A stretch of 16,590 nucleotides of DNA from Nitrosomonadales bacterium (GTDB lineage Bacteria; Pseudomonadota; Gammaproteobacteria; Burkholderiales; Methylophilaceae): positions 1 to 16,590 of the forward strand of contig JABHXS010000111.1 in the NCBI GenBank assembly GCA_018657165.1. Reading direction: 5' to 3'. This document shows positions 1-6,813 of this stretch, piece by piece (the stretch's first letter is position 1; every line of letters starts with the position of its first letter). The position numbers were made by a program, and so were the translations under genes. Below the pieces are notes generated by a model. It was not told where the DNA came from and ran no database searches. It saw nothing but the letters and a program-made list of their open reading frames with translations.

Positions 1-839
1 ACCTTTTCAAGCTCCTTGTTAATCTTGAAGTTACCATACCTTTGATCACCCAACACTGGAAACCCAAGATGAGCCAGATGCACTCTAATTTGATGTGTTC
101 GACCAGTAATTAACTTCACATCTAATAAGCTAAAATTTCTAAATTGTTTTTTTAAGAAGAAAACAGATTTAGATGCTTTTGAATTTTGTTCTTCTTTTTT
201 TTTATCAACCACAATTACTTTTTGTCCATCTTGGTTAGAGGTCTTGAGCAACATTAAGTCTACTGTCTTTTGTTTATCTTTCCATAAGCCATAAACACAA
301 ACCTGATATTTTTTGTGGATTCGCTTTTCTCTTATTTGTTTTTGAATTTCGACTAAAGCCGCCCTTTTTTTTGCGACTAAAAGCACCCCCGAAGTTTCTT
401 TATCAAGTCGATGAATAAGCTCTAAAAATTTTTCGTTAGGATAAATCTCTCTAAGCAATTCAATAACACCAAAACTAAGACCGCTTCCACCATGAACCGC
501 AAGACCGCTGGGCTTGTTTATAACAAATAAATCGTCATCTTCATACAGAATATTTTTAGTAATGGATTTTTTTGTTCGATTATCAATTTTTAAATTTTTA
601 GGAGTAGTTTTTTCTTTGTAATCAACTGGTGGAATTCTTAATTCATCCCCCTTACAAAGCTTATATTCTGTTTTAACTCTTTTTTTATTTACCCTTATCT
701 GTCCAGTTCTTAATAATTTATATATATGACTCTTTGGCACACCTTTTAATATTTTTATTAAAAAATTATCTACTTTCTGACCAACACTACCTTCGTCGAC
801 AAGTTTGTATGTAATTTTTTTTTCGATAAAGTTGGCCAT
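1..839 (-). CDS. rluC: 23S rRNA pseudouridine synthase RluC (3' end cut by window edge)
   Basis: This enzyme isomerises uridines of 23S rRNA to pseudouridine; E. coli RluC makes positions 955, 2504 and 2580. I translated the minus strand from the ATG at 837-839 and found an open frame of 279 codons to the window edge with no stop. An S4-like RNA-binding region lies at about residues 13-75. The catalytic domain shows INKPSGLAVHGGSG (107-120), HRLDKETSG with the catalytic aspartate D146, and TGRTHQIRVHLAHLG near 245-259, all typical of RluA-family enzymes. The HGGSGLSFG stretch favours RluC over RluA or RluD. E. coli RluC has 319 residues, so roughly 40 C-terminal residues should lie outside the window. 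The gene is divergent from rne, as in E. coli. What is seen is the family motifs; the RluC assignment rests on similarity and synteny. Confidence 0.93.
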   Translation of the reverse strand, partial: MANFIEKKITYKLVDEGSVGQKVDNFLIKILKGVPKSHIYKLLRTGQIRVNKKRVKTEYKLCKGDELRIPPVDYKEKTTPKNLKIDNRTKKSITKNILYEDDDLFVINKPSGLAVHGGSGLSFGVIELLREIYPNEKFLELIHRLDKETSGVLLVAKKRAALVEIQKQIREKRIHKKYQVCVYGLWKDKQKTVDLMLLKTSNQDGQKVIVVDKKKEEQNSKASKSVFFLKKQFRNFSLLDVKLITGRTHQIRVHLAHLGFPVLGDQRYGNFKINKELEK

Positions 840-885
840 TATTTGTTTTCGTCTAGTTTATAACTTATACTTGAAACTCAGATTT

Positions 886-905
886 CTTTTGCAATAGTGC
901 AAAAG
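886..905. repeat. Perfect inverted repeat, 8-bp arms, 4-nt loop
   Basis: CTTTTGCA at 886-893 and TGCAAAAG at 898-905 are exact reverse complements separated by ATAG. In RNA this would form a tight hairpin; in DNA it could be a dyad operator. It lies about 50 bp upstream of the rluC start and overlaps the weak -35 candidate on that strand. No T run follows on either strand, so it does not look like a terminator. Its function is unknown. Confidence 0.6.
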
Positions 906-1095
906 ATAATATTAATGATCTGAATTATACATAAACAAAGAATTCAAGGTTTGATCTGCGCACCTATTTAAAAAAATATAAAAGAGGCAGACATAAAAAA
1001 GATTTTAAAAAAATAATATAGTAGAAAGTTTTAATTTAAAAAAATATTAAAAATAAAGACCAAAAACAAGAGCAAGACAAGATAATTCATTGATT

Positions 1096-1115
1096 AAATA
1101 GCTTTATTGCTATTT
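1096..1115 (+). repeat. Inverted repeat upstream of rne, candidate leader hairpin
   Basis: AAATAGC at 1096-1102 and GCTATTT at 1109-1115 can pair as a 7-bp stem with the loop TTTATT. It ends about 80 nt before the rne start codon, so it would lie in the rne leader if transcription starts upstream of it. In E. coli, hairpins in the rne leader let RNase E control its own mRNA. No sequence relation to the E. coli elements is evident, so a similar job here is a guess. Confidence 0.4.
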
Positions 1116-1197
1116 TACTTACATATTGAGTCCTTTATTTATATTTCGCCTATATTCTTTTATATAAAATCTTCAAACTTAAATTGGAGATTAAAAA

Positions 1198-3408
1198 ATG
1201 AAAAGAATGCTATTTAATGCAACTCAATCTGAAGAGCTAAGAGTTGCAACAATTAACGAAAACAAACTTGAAGACCTAGACTTTGAAAGAGGAAATCAAG
1301 AACAAAGAAAAAGTAATATTTACAAAGCAGTTGTCACCCGAATTGAACCATCTCTTGAGGCTGCTTTTGTCAATTATGGAGTAGATCGCCATGGCTTTCT
1401 CCCATTCAAGGAAATATCACCGGATTCATATTCAAAAAAATCTAGAAAAAAAAGTATATCAATTAAGGATGTGATTACCGAAGGGCAAGAGCTAGTTGTT
1501 CAAGTAAGTAAGGATGAAAGAGGTAATAAAGGAGCAGCGCTGACAACCTACCTTTCACTTGCGGGAAGATATATTGTCCTAATGCCAAACAATAATGATG
1601 GAGGAGGTATTTCAAGGAGGGTTGAAGGGGAAGAGCGAACTCAATTTAAAGATATTCTATCTCAAATAAAAGTTAAAAAAGGTATGAGCGTTATTGGAAG
1701 AACTGCCGGCATTGGGGCGTCTGCTGAAGAAATTCAATGGGATTTAGACTACTTAAATCAACTTTGGACTGCAATTGAGGGAGCGGCAAAAGCCCAATCT
1801 GGTGCTTTTTTAATTTACCAAGAAAGTAATCTGGTAGTCAGGGCCATTCGAGATTACTTTAATACAGATATTGAAGAGATTATTATTGATAAACAATCAA
1901 TCTTCGACCAAGCATATCAATTTATGTCCCATGTAATGCCGAACTACGCAGATAGAATTAAATTCTATGATGAAGAAACATCGCTATTTTCAAAATATGG
2001 CATTGAAAGCCAAATTGAATCTGCTTTTTTAAGAGAGGTTCAGCTTCCCTCTGGTGGTGCCGTAGTAATTGATCATACCGAAGCACTTGTTTCGGTTGAT
2101 GTTAATTCAAGTAGATCAACAAGAGGCAAGGATATTGAAAGCACTGCTTTTAATACAAATATTGAAGCTGCAATTGAAATTTCTAAACAATTAAGACTGA
2201 GAGATATTGGAGGGCTTATTGTCATCGATTTTATTGATATGGAAAATCAAAAAAATCAAAGAAGCGTAGAAAATAAGATGCGTGATGAACTCAAACATGA
2301 CAAAGCAAGAATACAAACGAATAAAATATCACGATTTGGTTTACTTGAAATCTCAAGACAAAGGCTAAGACCAAGTCTCGGTGAATCTGTAAGTGGCATT
2401 TGCCCTCGATGTGAAGGAACAGGAAGGGTTAGGGATATCCAATCAACTGCATTATCTATGCTAAGGATGATTGAACAAGAATCCAATAAAGCTAAACTAC
2501 AAAGTATATCGATCCAATTGCCAATAGAGGTAGCCACTTTGTTATTAAACGAAAAAAGGAAAGATATAAGGGATATTGAAATTAAGTCAGAGTGTGCAAT
2601 TACTGTGATACCAAATAGGTACTTTGAAATTCCAAAATTTCATATTGAACGTTCATCTCAAAATAGTGGGAAAGCAAGCTATAAGGTTGTAGAACAGCCA
2701 CTCGAAGAGGATGCTGAAAAAAATAATAAGGCTGAAGCTAAGCAAGAAAAACTAGAGCCAGCAGTTAAGCAAATTGTCCCTACTCCAGCAGGTAAAAAGA
2801 ATAAATCAATCTTTGGATTTATAAAAGATTTAATTGCTCCAAGCAATGAAGCAGAAACTAGTAAAACTTTAGAAAAAGAAGTTCCCAAAGAAAAAATTAT
2901 TGAGGAGGGGGATAAACACCAAAGGGCAGATAATCAACAGAGAAACAATCGCAATAGGAGAAACAATCGCAATAGAAAATCTAACTATAAAGATAAATTT
3001 TCTAAAGATAATGTTGCAAAAAATTCTACCCCCCCATCTGACAACAAAGCTCCTAAAAAAATTCATCATGACACAACGGAAAATAAGATGCGTGATGAAA
3101 AAAAACCTGTTTTGGCTGAAAAATCAATCGCACCCAAACCAAAGAAAAAGGCTGAAAAATTACCAAAAGTGGATTTAGATAGTGTTGGTTTAAAGCTTGT
3201 TGAGACTTCAAACAAACCTGCATCGGAACCTGAAAAAGAGAAACCAAAAAAATCATCGCCTAAAAAAGTTGCTGATTGGCAAAAACCAAAAGAAGATAAA
3301 AAAGAAACCAAGGAATTGGTGATGATTGAGACTAAAAAGACTAAAGCCCCAAAACCAAAGGCTGCATCCAAACCTAAGAAAAAAAAGGTTACTTCAAAAA
3401 AAGATTAA
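1198..3408 (+). CDS. rne: Ribonuclease E
   Basis: RNase E is the main endonuclease of mRNA decay and of rRNA and tRNA processing, cutting AU-rich single-stranded RNA at the inner membrane. The catalytic half is intact. An S1 domain lies at about residues 36-120, and the 5'-monophosphate sensor R168-T169 is in GRTAG. The magnesium-binding aspartates are D301 (SVDVNSS) and D344 (VIDFIDM), and the zinc link is C402-P-R-C405. From about 490 the protein becomes a low-complexity lysine- and proline-rich tail typical of the degradosome scaffold. This tail includes a hydrophobic SIFGFIKDLI segment (537-546) and an Arg/Asn-rich RNA-binding-like stretch (582-595). At 736 residues it is shorter than the 1061-residue E. 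coli enzyme because of the tail. GGAG 8 nt upstream supports the ATG. The tail contains two notable repeats, described separately. The 3' end overlaps crcB by 20 bp. RNase G lacks such a tail. Confidence 0.97.
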   Translation: MKRMLFNATQSEELRVATINENKLEDLDFERGNQEQRKSNIYKAVVTRIEPSLEAAFVNYGVDRHGFLPFKEISPDSYSKKSRKKSISIKDVITEGQELVVQVSKDERGNKGAALTTYLSLAGRYIVLMPNNNDGGGISRRVEGEERTQFKDILSQIKVKKGMSVIGRTAGIGASAEEIQWDLDYLNQLWTAIEGAAKAQSGAFLIYQESNLVVRAIRDYFNTDIEEIIIDKQSIFDQAYQFMSHVMPNYADRIKFYDEETSLFSKYGIESQIESAFLREVQLPSGGAVVIDHTEALVSVDVNSSRSTRGKDIESTAFNTNIEAAIEISKQLRLRDIGGLIVIDFIDMENQKNQRSVENKMRDELKHDKARIQTNKISRFGLLEISRQRLRPSLGESVSGICPRCEGTGRVRDIQSTALSMLRMIEQESNKAKLQSISIQLPIEVATLLLNEKRKDIRDIEIKSECAITVIPNRYFEIPKFHIERSSQNSGKASYKVVEQPLEEDAEKNNKAEAKQEKLEPAVKQIVPTPAGKKNKSIFGFIKDLIAPSNEAETSKTLEKEVPKEKIIEEGDKHQRADNQQRNNRNRRNNRNRKSNYKDKFSKDNVAKNSTPPSDNKAPKKIHHDTTENKMRDEKKPVLAEKSIAPKPKKKAEKLPKVDLDSVGLKLVETSNKPASEPEKEKPKKSSPKKVADWQKPKEDKKETKELVMIETKKTKAPKPKAASKPKKKKVTSKKD
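2269..2289 (+). repeat. 21-bp in-frame repeat in rne, copy 1
   Basis: This segment in the DNase I-like catalytic domain encodes residues 358-364, ENKMRDE. An identical 21-bp segment occurs in the same reading frame at 3079-3099 in the tail of the same gene. The flanks of the two copies differ. Confidence 0.9.
2941..2976 (+). repeat. Tandem 18-bp duplication in the rne tail
   Basis: Bases 2941-2958 and 2959-2976 are two head-to-tail 18-bp units differing only at the last base. Each encodes RNNRNR (residues 582-587 and 588-593), which builds the Arg-rich stretch of the RNase E tail. The nearly identical units point to recent slippage or duplication that keeps the reading frame. Confidence 0.9.
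3079..3099 (+). repeat. 21-bp in-frame repeat in rne, copy 2
   Basis: This is the second exact copy of the segment at 2269-2289. Here it lies in the lysine-rich tail and encodes residues 628-634, again ENKMRDE. Confidence 0.9.
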
Positions 3409-3778
3409 ATAAGTACCAACCAATAAAGCAAAAAAGCAAGGCACCAATTACATTTAGTACAGCAAAAAATATACCTAAGGCTACTTCACCTTTGAGAAAG
3501 AGATTGAGTAGCTCAACGGAGTAAGTTGAAAAAGTAGTAAAGGCTCCTAAAAACCCAACATTTAAGATTAATTTAATTTCTTCTGATATCTCAAAAGCAG
3601 TACTTTGTATCGCGGCAAATGACATTCCGATAATAAGACCACCTATGAGATTAACAGCAAGTGTTCCATGAGGTAAGGTGGGGTCAGCTATAGTAAAAAA
3701 GTATGTTATTAACCACCTCAGCCAAGCACCAATTGCCGCCCCTATGCCTACTAAAATAAAATTTGATAAGGTGAACAT
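3389..3778 (-). CDS. crcB: Fluoride ion channel CrcB/Fluc
   Basis: CrcB is a dimeric inner-membrane channel that lets fluoride out of the cell. The 129-residue product has four hydrophobic segments and the usual family length. Family landmarks are GAAIGAWLRW (13-22, with R21), GTLAVNLIGG with the pore asparagine N43, and GFLGAFTTFST (75-85) with the two phenylalanines F80 and F83 of the fluoride-binding Phe box. It starts 4 nt after the stop of orn, so the two are probably one transcript with coupled translation; there is no clear separate promoter. I see no crcB-type fluoride riboswitch in the 4-nt gap or upstream of orn. Its last 20 bp are antisense to the end of rne. Assignment is firm. 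Confidence 0.95.
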   Translation of the reverse strand: MFTLSNFILVGIGAAIGAWLRWLITYFFTIADPTLPHGTLAVNLIGGLIIGMSFAAIQSTAFEISEEIKLILNVGFLGAFTTFSTYSVELLNLFLKGEVALGIFFAVLNVIGALLFCFIGWYLFNLFLK

Positions 3779-3782
3779 GGGT

Positions 3783-4328
3783 TTATATTTTTATAAAATG
3801 CTCTCTGTAGTACTTCAACTCTTCAATAGATTCTCGAATATCAGCAAGCGCCTCATGCTTGCCACCCTTCTTAAAACCATCGATTAGTTCGGGCTTCCAT
3901 CGTTTAGCCAACTCCTTAAAAACACTTACATCTAAATTCCGATAGTGAAAATATGATTCAAGATCAGGCATGTATTTTGCTAGAAACCTCCTATCTTGGC
4001 AAATTGAATTTCCACACATGGGGGATCTATTTTTTCCTACATACTTAGAGATAAACTCAATCAACTGATGAGTTGCTACCCCCTCACTCAAGGATGAATT
4101 TTTTACTTTCTCAATCAAACCAGATTTTCCATGAGTTGATTGATTCCAAGCATCCATTTTTGCTAACACTTCATCGGATTGCTTTAAAACAAAAACTGGG
4201 CCCTCCTCTAAAATAGTCAAAAAGGGATCTGTGATAATAATGGCAATTTCAAGGATTTTATCTGTCTGTGAGTTTAGGCCACTCATTTCCATATCAATCC
4301 AAATTAAATTATTATGATTTTTACTCAT
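3783..4328 (-). CDS. orn: Oligoribonuclease
   Basis: Orn is a 3'-5' exonuclease that degrades RNA dinucleotides, including those from mRNA decay and pGpG from c-di-GMP turnover. It is essential in several proteobacteria. The DEDDh residues are visible: WIDMEMSGL (Asp and Glu), CGNSICQDRRFL (Asp), and HEALADI (His and Asp). The ending ELKYYREHFIKI is characteristic. An ATG at 4340 would give 185 residues. I prefer the ATG at 4328, which yields MSKNHNNLIWID and 181 residues, the length of the E. coli protein. In this model the first ATG is part of the ribosome-binding sequence TGGAAATC. The gene is followed by crcB after 4 nt and faces the M48 protease gene across a 97-109 bp spacer. Confidence 0.96.
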   Translation of the reverse strand: MSKNHNNLIWIDMEMSGLNSQTDKILEIAIIITDPFLTILEEGPVFVLKQSDEVLAKMDAWNQSTHGKSGLIEKVKNSSLSEGVATHQLIEFISKYVGKNRSPMCGNSICQDRRFLAKYMPDLESYFHYRNLDVSVFKELAKRWKPELIDGFKKGGKHEALADIRESIEELKYYREHFIKI

Positions 4329-4333
4329 CATGA

Positions 4334-4338
4334 TTTCC
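4334..4338 (-). promoter_or_regulatory. Ribosome-binding site that decides the orn start
   Basis: On the minus strand GGAAA precedes the tandem ATG ATG (4331 and 4328). Spacing from GGA to the second ATG is 7 nt, which suits initiation there better than at the upstream in-frame ATG (4340), which overlaps this site. Confidence 0.5.
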
Positions 4339-4384
4339 ATTAAAATTTATAGCTAACACATAGATTTATAACTTCTTACTTACT

Positions 4385-4413
4385 TTTAGATTGTTTTTAC
4401 TGCACAATATTAT
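4385..4413 (+). promoter_or_regulatory. Candidate promoter for the M48 protease-queD unit
   Basis: TTTAGA at 4385-4390 and TATTAT at 4408-4413 are separated by 17 bp and match the sigma-70 boxes at 4 and 5 of 6 positions. Transcription would start near 4420, leaving a leader of about 18 nt. A second pair, TTTACT (4396-4401) and TATTAT (4420-4425), is possible. AT richness makes chance matches common. Confidence 0.3.
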
Positions 4414-4437
4414 TTTAGTTATTATAGAGTATAAGTC

Positions 4438-5682
4438 ATGGCTGAGAGCTATCAATTTATTTTTATTTTTTTGTTAATACTTACAACAACTGTTGAGTAT
4501 TATTTAGGTCAAAGACAAAAAAAATTCGTTTTAAAAAATAAAGAAAAGGTTCCGGCCGCATTTACAAAAGTTATTAAATTAACTGATCATAAAAAAGCTG
4601 CTGATTACACTGTTACAAAAATAAACTTTAACTCCATTGAGCTTGTGTTTGGTGCAATTATTTTATACTTCCTCACTTTAGGTGGTGGTATTAATTTAAT
4701 GAATAATGCTATGGGGCAGTATTTTGAAAATCCCCTACTTAATGGTGCTGTCGTTATTACCAGTATATTCATAGCTCTTCATTTAATAAATATACCCTCA
4801 GCCATCTATCAAACATTTGTAATTGAAGCTAAATATGATTTTAATAAAATAACTCCAAAGCTATTTCTTATAGACCAAATTAAATCTATATTTGTTGTGA
4901 TGATCCCTTTAACAGCAATCATTTCTTTTTCTGCGCTTTGGATACTATCTGAGCTTGGAACAAATTGGTGGGTATGGCTTTGGATTTTTTTAAGTATTTT
5001 TTCGATTGCTGGTGTTGCATTAGCACCGGTACTTAAACAATTATTTAATAAATACACCCCTCTAAAAGATAAAAATTTAAAAAAAAATATAGAGAAATTA
5101 TTAAAGAGGTGTGGCTTTGAGTCTAGTGGATTATTTGAGATGAATGGTTCTTTAAGAAGCACGCATGGTAATGCATTTTTTGGTGGATTTGGAAAAACAA
5201 AAAGGATTATATTTTTTGATACATTACTTGAAAAATTAAATACCAAAGAAATTGAAGCGGTTATTGCCCATGAGCTAGGACACTTCAAGCGAAATCATGT
5301 CAAAAAATTATTATTCATTCAAATTACTTTGATTTTCTTTAGTCTCTATTTTTTTAGCGGGCTTAAAGACACGCAGGCATTTTATAATGGGCTAGGAATT
5401 GAGGCTTTAAGTGATGTAAATTTTCTTATGTTATTTACTTTAGTTTTATTACCTTTTGTTATGTTTTTTGTTGGTCCTTTTATTAGCGGACTTCAAAGAA
5501 AATATGAATTCGAGGCAGATGAATATGCATGTGAATTTGCTAAACCCACTGACTTGAAGCAATCTTTAATAAAGCTTTATCGTGATAATGCGTCTACATT
5601 GACGCCCGACCCTGTCTACTCAGCCTTCTATCACTCACATCCACCAGCATCCATTAGAATTCAAGCTATCGATAAGAGCTAA
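4438..5682 (+). CDS. M48 family (Ste24-type) membrane zinc metalloprotease
   Basis: This is an integral-membrane zinc endopeptidase of the CAAX-protease/Ste24 branch of family M48. The zinc site is HELGH (H278, E279, H282) inside VIAHELGHFKRNH, and the third ligand is probably E357 in KYEFEADEYA. Several hydrophobic segments precede the site (about 5-22, 67-85, 103-125, 150-170, 178-198) and two follow it (about 291-307 and 329-350). This matches Ste24 topology rather than the shorter HtpX. At 414 residues the length is normal for the family. In eukaryotes the family trims prenylated proteins; bacteria lack those substrates, so a role in membrane-protein quality control is inferred. The stop codon is 2 nt before queD, indicating a shared transcript. 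The substrate is not predictable from sequence. Confidence 0.9.
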   Translation: MAESYQFIFIFLLILTTTVEYYLGQRQKKFVLKNKEKVPAAFTKVIKLTDHKKAADYTVTKINFNSIELVFGAIILYFLTLGGGINLMNNAMGQYFENPLLNGAVVITSIFIALHLINIPSAIYQTFVIEAKYDFNKITPKLFLIDQIKSIFVVMIPLTAIISFSALWILSELGTNWWVWLWIFLSIFSIAGVALAPVLKQLFNKYTPLKDKNLKKNIEKLLKRCGFESSGLFEMNGSLRSTHGNAFFGGFGKTKRIIFFDTLLEKLNTKEIEAVIAHELGHFKRNHVKKLLFIQITLIFFSLYFFSGLKDTQAFYNGLGIEALSDVNFLMLFTLVLLPFVMFFVGPFISGLQRKYEFEADEYACEFAKPTDLKQSLIKLYRDNASTLTPDPVYSAFYHSHPPASIRIQAIDKS

Positions 5683-5684
5683 TA

Positions 5685-6128
5685 ATGGAAATTACAACAA
5701 GAATGGAATTTGATGCGGGACATAGAATCCCAAACCACAAAAGTGTATGCAAAAATCTTCATGGGCATCGCTATGCGATTGAGGTTACTGTTAAAGGAAG
5801 TATCAAAGAACAAAGTCATGAATCAGATTTTGGGATGGTTATGGATTTTAAGGATGCTAAAAACCTTATTAAGGAAGTTATTGTTAATCAATGGGATCAT
5901 GCTTTTATCGTCTATAAAAAAGATTTCAAAGTAATTGATTTTTTAAATTCCTTAGATAATCATAAAACTGTAATCTTTACTAAGGTCCCCACCGCAGAAA
6001 ATATGGCACTTATCGCCCTTGAATCACTCTCTAACGCATTTAAAAATGAATTTGGGGACCTTATAAGGCCAATAAAAGTTAGGCTATATGAGACCCCTAA
6101 TAATTGGGCTGATGCTTTAGCAAGCTAG
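5685..6128 (+). CDS. queD: 6-carboxy-5,6,7,8-tetrahydropterin synthase (QueD/PTPS family)
   Basis: QueD converts 7,8-dihydroneopterin triphosphate to 6-carboxytetrahydropterin, the second step in making the preQ0 precursor of queuosine. The zinc histidines are H13 (FDAGHRI), H26 and H28. The CxxxHGH pattern (C22-K-N-L-H26-G-H28), with the catalytic cysteine four residues before the HGH motif, is the arrangement seen in bacterial QueD. WDHAF near residue 70 supplies the conserved Asp-His pair, and the YETPNNWA ending carries the conserved glutamate. The 147-residue length lies within the family range. The gene starts 2 nt after the M48 protease stop, so it is probably translated from the same mRNA. 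queC and queE are not in the window. A related pterin synthase function cannot be fully excluded. Confidence 0.9.
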   Translation: MEITTRMEFDAGHRIPNHKSVCKNLHGHRYAIEVTVKGSIKEQSHESDFGMVMDFKDAKNLIKEVIVNQWDHAFIVYKKDFKVIDFLNSLDNHKTVIFTKVPTAENMALIALESLSNAFKNEFGDLIRPIKVRLYETPNNWADALAS

Positions 6129-6144
6129 AGCTAAGAGTTTGCAG

Positions 6145-6813
6145 TTACCAAGATGATTTGGTCTGTATTTTCTTAAGGTATGCATTGTGAGATGAAATTT
6201 CATCTTCATTTGCCGGAACAACCTTTAACATATCTTGGTCAACCCTACCCAAAGGTAATTCTTTTTCATTTTGAGAAAAGTTTATCGCTATATCTTCCTG
6301 CCCACGCGTCATTCCCAAATAAACTTCACTGAGTAATTGCGCGTCCAAAAGTGCGCCATGTTGACTTCTTTTCGAATTATCAACCTTGTATGCTCGACAT
6401 AAGGCATCTAAGTTATTTCTTTGACCAGGCCTCAATTCTCTTGCCATAACTAAAGAGTCTGTAATTTTTTTTATATGCTCCTGGATATTGGCAAGGCCAA
6501 TCCTTCCGAGCTCCATATTAAGAAAACCGATATCGAACGGTGCATTATGAATAATCAGCTCACTATCCTTAATGAAGCTTAAGAATTCATCTGCTACATC
6601 TTTAAATAAATTTTTATCTTTTAAAAATTCAAGCGTTATTCCATGGACCTCTTGAGCGGCAGCATCAATTTCTCGCTCTGGGTTTACATAAATATGAAAT
6701 TGATTCTCAGATAGTTGGCGATTATTAATTTCAACAGCAGCTATTTCGATAATCCGATGACCTTGATTTGGATCAAGCCCCGTTGTTTCAGTGTCTAAAA
6801 ATACTTGCCTCAT
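6145..6813 (-). CDS. dnaQ: DNA polymerase III epsilon subunit (3'-5' proofreading exonuclease)
   Basis: DnaQ is the proofreading exonuclease of the replicative polymerase core. The DEDDh active site is complete: D7 and E9 in FLDTETTGLD (Exo I), D94 in HNAPFDIGFLN (Exo II), and H152 and D157 in QHGALLDAQLLSEVY (Exo III). VHGIT at 56-60 is typical of the family. Residues after about 170 form a linker and a short C-terminal segment, the part that in E. coli binds the alpha subunit. At 222 residues it is slightly shorter than the 243-residue E. coli protein. The ATG overlaps the rnhA stop by one base (TAATG), and a GGAG lies just inside the end of rnhA, so the two are translationally coupled. The 3' end faces queD across 16 bp with no terminator. 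Confidence 0.96.
   Translation of the reverse strand: MRQVFLDTETTGLDPNQGHRIIEIAAVEINNRQLSENQFHIYVNPEREIDAAAQEVHGITLEFLKDKNLFKDVADEFLSFIKDSELIIHNAPFDIGFLNMELGRIGLANIQEHIKKITDSLVMARELRPGQRNNLDALCRAYKVDNSKRSQHGALLDAQLLSEVYLGMTRGQEDIAINFSQNEKELPLGRVDQDMLKVVPANEDEISSHNAYLKKIQTKSSW

Larger units (their letters stand above)
840..1197. promoter_or_regulatory. Divergent rluC-rne spacer with likely promoters and rne leader
   Basis: This 358-bp stretch has no credible gene on either strand. It is very AT-rich, and bases 965-1090 are dominated by A runs on the plus strand. Two small perfect inverted repeats (886-905 and 1096-1115) are listed separately. A good Shine-Dalgarno sequence, GGAG at 1186-1189, lies 8 nt before the rne ATG. 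A TTGAGT (1126-1131) and TATATT (1151-1156) pair could be an rne promoter, but the 19-bp spacing is long and the region is too AT-rich to choose with confidence. On the minus strand a TATAAG box with an upstream TTGCAA could serve rluC, again weakly. In E. coli the same divergent spacer carries the long, self-regulated rne 5' leader; an equivalent role here is inference. Confidence 0.55.

Noticed and set aside
2256..3371. Several 60-100-codon frames on both strands inside rne
   Set aside because: They arise from the lysine- and glutamate-rich codons of the rne tail read in other frames. They have no ribosome-binding sites or recognisable products.
3779..3782. Fluoride riboswitch upstream of crcB
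   Set aside because: Only 4 nt separate orn and crcB, and nothing resembling the riboswitch precedes orn.
4329..4340. An upstream ATG for orn that would add four residues (MEIM)
   Set aside because: It overlaps the likely ribosome-binding site, and the shorter form matches the usual 181-residue length and MSxNxNNLIWID start.
4809..5288. A 159-codon open frame on the minus strand inside the M48 protease gene
   Set aside because: It is fully antisense to a firmly identified gene whose zinc motif lies in this stretch. The protein is low-complexity and matches no family I recognise.
6115..6136. Weak inverted repeat spanning the queD stop codon as a bidirectional terminator for queD and dnaQ
   Set aside because: The stem is only five or six pairs with an 8-nt loop and no T run on either side.
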